This document shows positions 7,122 through 9,393 of a DNA stretch of 9,393 nt, in pieces. Source of the stretch: Clostridiaceae bacterium (GTDB taxonomy: Bacteria > Bacillota > Clostridia > Saccharofermentanales > UBA5734); NCBI GenBank assembly GCA_012727965.1, contig JAAYFZ010000431.1:1-9393 (forward strand), in the 5' to 3' direction. Position numbers and translations under genes: made by a program. Under the pieces are notes generated by a model. The model ran no database searches. It was given only the letters and a program-made list of their open reading frames with translations, and had not been told where the DNA came from. Each line of letters opens with the position of its first letter. The stretch's first letter is position 1.

Positions 7122-9296
7122 ATGGAATCAAATAGACCACAGCTGCCGGAAGGCGTATTAATAGATGGACGTTATGTAATACTCAAACCACTTGGTTTCG
7201 GAGGTATGGCACATGTTTATCTGGCTGAGGATAGAGAGACTGGCGGACAAGTAGCGATCAAGGTGATGAAGGATGATCTGACAGATGATCCTGAATTCAT
7301 CAAGAGATTCGATACAGAAGCAAGATCAGCATCAAGCCTCGATCATCCGAACATCGTCAAAATTCTTGGCTATGGACAAGATCAGGACCTGCGTTATATA
7401 GTCCAGGAATATGTCGAGGGCAATACTCTGAAGGATCTGATCAAGCAGAGAGGAACTCTTGACTGGCAGCTGGCCGTCCCGCTGGCTATTCAAATTGGTC
7501 TTGCCCTGGAACATGCTCATAAGCGAGGCGTTGTCCATAGAGACATTAAACCTCAGAATATACTTATTACTTCTGATCTGATCGCCAAGGTCACGGATTT
7601 CGGCATCGCCCGCGCGACGAATGCCAATACGATAACTCTGACCAGCGGTGTTGCCTTCGGCTCTGTGCATTATTTCTCTCCAGAGCAGGCCCGCGGTGGT
7701 ATTGTCAGTGAAAAATCAGATCTCTATTCTCTCGGCATCCTGATGTACGAAATGGTTACTGGAAGACTGCCCTTCGACGGTGAGACATCTGTAGCGGTTG
7801 CTATTAAGCATCTACAGGAGATGCCGCCTCCACCATCAGCTTATCAGGCAGAATTACCACCTGCACTTGATCAGATCATTATGAAATGTATTCAGAAGAG
7901 TCCTGAAACCAGATATAACGATGCCAGAGAGCTCGTTGATGAGCTCGATGCCTTCATGATCGAACCGAATGGCGTTTATGGTGTTATTTCAGGCGAAGCT
8001 GATTGGGAAGGCAGTACGACTGCGATCGGACTGCAACGTTCAGAATCCAATTTTGGAAAAATCAGAGAAATCGAAAAAACCATACAAGAGAGACGCAGAT
8101 CGCGCTACCGCGATACTGCCATCGTAATTGCCATCATTATTTTGGCCTTTGTCTTCCTGACGACATTATTTGTCTGGGGCTGGAATAAGATCCAGGACAA
8201 TATGACTCGTCAGACTGAGATCGAGATCGAGCTTGAAAATTATGTCGGGCGCGATTTAAGTGAGGTCAGAACAGAGCTTGAGGATTTAGAAATAAACTTC
8301 ACCGTCAGATATCGTGAAGATAGTGTTCCGGAAGGTATCATTATCGATCAGAATCCTGGGCAGGGTACAAAAATAAAAACTAATGGCACCACTCTTGTCC
8401 TCACTGTCAGCGGCGGTAAAAACCTCATCACGCTGCCAGAATATGCAGGTCAAACTCTGCTCAAAGCGCAAACAGAGCTTGAACAGACTTATAAGCTTAC
8501 TGTCAGTATTGTATATGAATATTCCGAGTATGACAGGGATATTGTCTTGACGACGATTCCAGCTGCCGGTCAGAGCGTAGCTCCAGGTGATCCGGTCACA
8601 TTGGTCGTAAGTGAGGGCTCACCGAAGGTTGTTGTACCTGATCTGGCTGGCATGAGCCTGACTGAAGCAACTGCTCTGCTGCAGTCACAGGAGCTGGTGC
8701 TTGGCCCGGTGACAAGTATGACTGTCGATCCAGAAACTGGTGAACCTGTTGAAGTGCCAGAGGCCGAGCGGGTTGTCATCAAACAGCTGCCGGCAGCAAA
8801 TTCTGAGGTATTAGTCAGACAGGTCGTAAGCATAGTTTATGGAACAGCACTTGATTATCAGCAGTTCCTTAACCCTACACCTACACCTATTCCCAGCGGA
8901 ATCCTGCCAAATGTTGCCGGATTGCCTCTGACAGAAGCTCTCGAGAAGCTTACGGAGCTCGAGTTTACTGTCAGCGCTACAGTTAATATCAGCAGTAACA
9001 GCAATATACCCGAAGCGGATCGTGTAGTTATTCGTCAGGAGCCGATCCCGGGGGATGAGATAATGCTCGATGTGCCGATCACATTGTATTATGGAACAGC
9101 ACTTGATTATCAGCAGTTCCTGAACCCAACGCCGACACCGGCACCTACGACAGAGCCGACAACGACAGCAAGGCCAACACAAAAGCCACCAACGACTACG
9201 ACTACGACTACGGCACCAACGACGACTGAAGAATCAACGACTGCAGAGACGACACCTGTGGAAACGTCTGAACCAGGTTCAGGCGGCGATGAGTAA
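7122..9296 (+). CDS. prkC: Transmembrane PASTA-domain Ser/Thr protein kinase (PrkC/StkP/PknB family)
   Basis: This is a membrane receptor kinase whose external PASTA domains bind peptidoglycan fragments and whose cytoplasmic Hanks-type kinase phosphorylates cell-wall, division and translation proteins. In the 724-residue product the kinase domain (about 17-280) shows the glycine loop GFGGMAHVY (25-33), VAIK with Lys47, Glu66, HRDIKPQN (139-146, catalytic Asp141), DFG (159-161), a Thr-rich activation loop (T170, T172, T174) and SPEQ (186-189). A basic juxtamembrane stretch (RRRSR near 324-328) precedes one membrane helix (about 333-352). Four PASTA units follow at about 370-431, 435-499, 502-575 and 593-659; the first lacks the usual leading Pro. 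The linker YGTALDYQQFLNPTPTP occurs twice, at 573-589 and 657-673. A Thr/Pro-rich tail (669-724) ends the protein. Pairing with prpC and rsgA is the classical arrangement. Confidence 0.97.
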   Translation: MESNRPQLPEGVLIDGRYVILKPLGFGGMAHVYLAEDRETGGQVAIKVMKDDLTDDPEFIKRFDTEARSASSLDHPNIVKILGYGQDQDLRYIVQEYVEGNTLKDLIKQRGTLDWQLAVPLAIQIGLALEHAHKRGVVHRDIKPQNILITSDLIAKVTDFGIARATNANTITLTSGVAFGSVHYFSPEQARGGIVSEKSDLYSLGILMYEMVTGRLPFDGETSVAVAIKHLQEMPPPPSAYQAELPPALDQIIMKCIQKSPETRYNDARELVDELDAFMIEPNGVYGVISGEADWEGSTTAIGLQRSESNFGKIREIEKTIQERRRSRYRDTAIVIAIIILAFVFLTTLFVWGWNKIQDNMTRQTEIEIELENYVGRDLSEVRTELEDLEINFTVRYREDSVPEGIIIDQNPGQGTKIKTNGTTLVLTVSGGKNLITLPEYAGQTLLKAQTELEQTYKLTVSIVYEYSEYDRDIVLTTIPAAGQSVAPGDPVTLVVSEGSPKVVVPDLAGMSLTEATALLQSQELVLGPVTSMTVDPETGEPVEVPEAERVVIKQLPAANSEVLVRQVVSIVYGTALDYQQFLNPTPTPIPSGILPNVAGLPLTEALEKLTELEFTVSATVNISSNSNIPEADRVVIRQEPIPGDEIMLDVPITLYYGTALDYQQFLNPTPTPAPTTEPTTTARPTQKPPTTTTTTTAPTTTEESTTAETTPVETSEPGSGGDE
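8837..8869 (+). repeat. Direct repeat, copy 1, within prkC
   Basis: This 33-bp stretch is identical to 9089-9121, exactly 252 bp (84 codons) downstream and in the same reading frame. It encodes the end of PASTA unit 3 and the first residues of the linker YGTALDYQQFLNPTPTP. Just outside it the two copies use different synonymous codons for the shared NPTPTP. Confidence 0.95.
9089..9121 (+). repeat. Direct repeat, copy 2, within prkC
   Basis: Second copy of the 33-bp sequence at 8837-8869, encoding the end of PASTA unit 4 and the same linker. The surrounding PASTA units are similar in protein (for example EAERVVIKQ versus EADRVVIRQ) but clearly diverged in DNA, so the identical core stands out. 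Confidence 0.95.
9192..9212 (+). repeat. Short hexanucleotide tandem repeat (ACGACT) in the prkC tail
   Basis: Three perfect ACGACT units plus ACG encode the seven-Thr run at residues 691-697 of PrkC. It lies in a wider stretch (9126-9293) of ACN and CCN codons encoding the Thr/Pro-rich C-terminus. Such a repeat could vary in copy number without shifting the frame, because the unit is two codons. Confidence 0.85.
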
Positions 9297-9331
9297 GTCA
9301 ACAGATAAGCAGAAATATTGCAAGTGATTAT

Positions 9332-9393
9332 ATGATGACTCAAGATAAAGAAGCTACAATATCCGAGACAAAACTGACAGCCCGTATTTTGCG
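9332..9393 (+). CDS. rsgA: Probable start of ribosome small-subunit GTPase RsgA, 3'-partial
   Basis: The reading frame from the ATG at 9332 (or the adjacent ATG at 9335) stays open to the right edge and gives 20 codons, MMTQDKEATISETKLTARIL. The closing TARIL resembles the beginning of the RsgA OB-fold, which commonly opens with a G-x-I/V-hydrophobic strand, but this is too short to prove identity. The main support is synteny: rsgA (cpgA/yloQ) directly follows prkC in most Firmicutes. The gap after prkC is 35 bp. The only Shine-Dalgarno-like element is GTGAT at 9324-9328, complementary to the distal part of the anti-SD sequence, so initiation may be weak. RsgA is a circularly permuted GTPase in 30S maturation, and in B. 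subtilis it is a PrkC substrate. Confidence 0.6.
   Translation, partial: MMTQDKEATISETKLTARIL

Noticed and set aside
9297..9331. Search for a terminator after prkC
   Set aside because: The 35 bases contain no stem-loop with a T-run, so read-through into the next gene is expected.
8811..9343. Antisense open frames across the PASTA and Thr/Pro region, one Cys/Arg-rich and one Val/Gly-rich
   Set aside because: They are shadows of repetitive sense codons; the Val-rich stretch is just the reverse complement of the Thr/Pro tail, and the internal repetition comes from the prkC repeat.

Overview
The window is a gene-dense, single-strand block of housekeeping genes from a low-to-moderate GC Firmicute, most likely class Clostridia. 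The order priA-def-fmt-zinc metallopeptidase-rsmB-rlmN-prpC-prkC-rsgA is the conserved Firmicutes arrangement. The YugP-type peptidase between fmt and rsmB points to Clostridia rather than Bacillus, although this is inferred from synteny and protein style. Genus cannot be read from the sequence.

Layout, all on the + strand: the C-terminal two-thirds of PriA helicase (1-1706, open at the left edge); peptide deformylase (1760-2221); methionyl-tRNA formyltransferase (2218-3171); a membrane zinc metallopeptidase (3168-3950); 16S rRNA m5C967 methyltransferase RsmB (3937-5322); radical-SAM RlmN (5319-6353); PP2C phosphatase PrpC/Stp (6338-7087); PASTA Ser/Thr kinase PrkC (7122-9296); and a probable rsgA start (9332-9393, cut at the right edge). 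Five neighbouring gene pairs overlap: def/fmt, fmt/peptidase and rsmB/rlmN by ATGA, peptidase/rsmB by 14 bp and rlmN/prpC by 16 bp. This suggests one translationally coupled operon. The only gap with promoter-like sequence lies between priA and def, where an extended -10 (TGATATAAT) overlaps the priA stop codon. No gene-free stretch exceeds 60 bases. I see no tRNA, rRNA, CRISPR array, mobile element or convincing terminator.

Functionally, Def and Fmt remove and add the formyl group of initiator Met, RsmB and RlmN modify rRNA (RlmN also tRNA), and RsgA is a small-subunit assembly GTPase. PrkC and PrpC are the opposing kinase and phosphatase that sense muropeptide or cell-wall state. PriA restarts stalled replication forks.

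I found no new biological system. The unusual points are local: a repeated 17-residue linker and Thr/Pro tail outside the membrane in PrkC, a 13-residue enlargement of the PriA zinc module with DEEQ in place of the usual DEEH, a CxC plus CxxC set in the C-terminal domain of Fmt, and an ambiguous start for the metallopeptidase.
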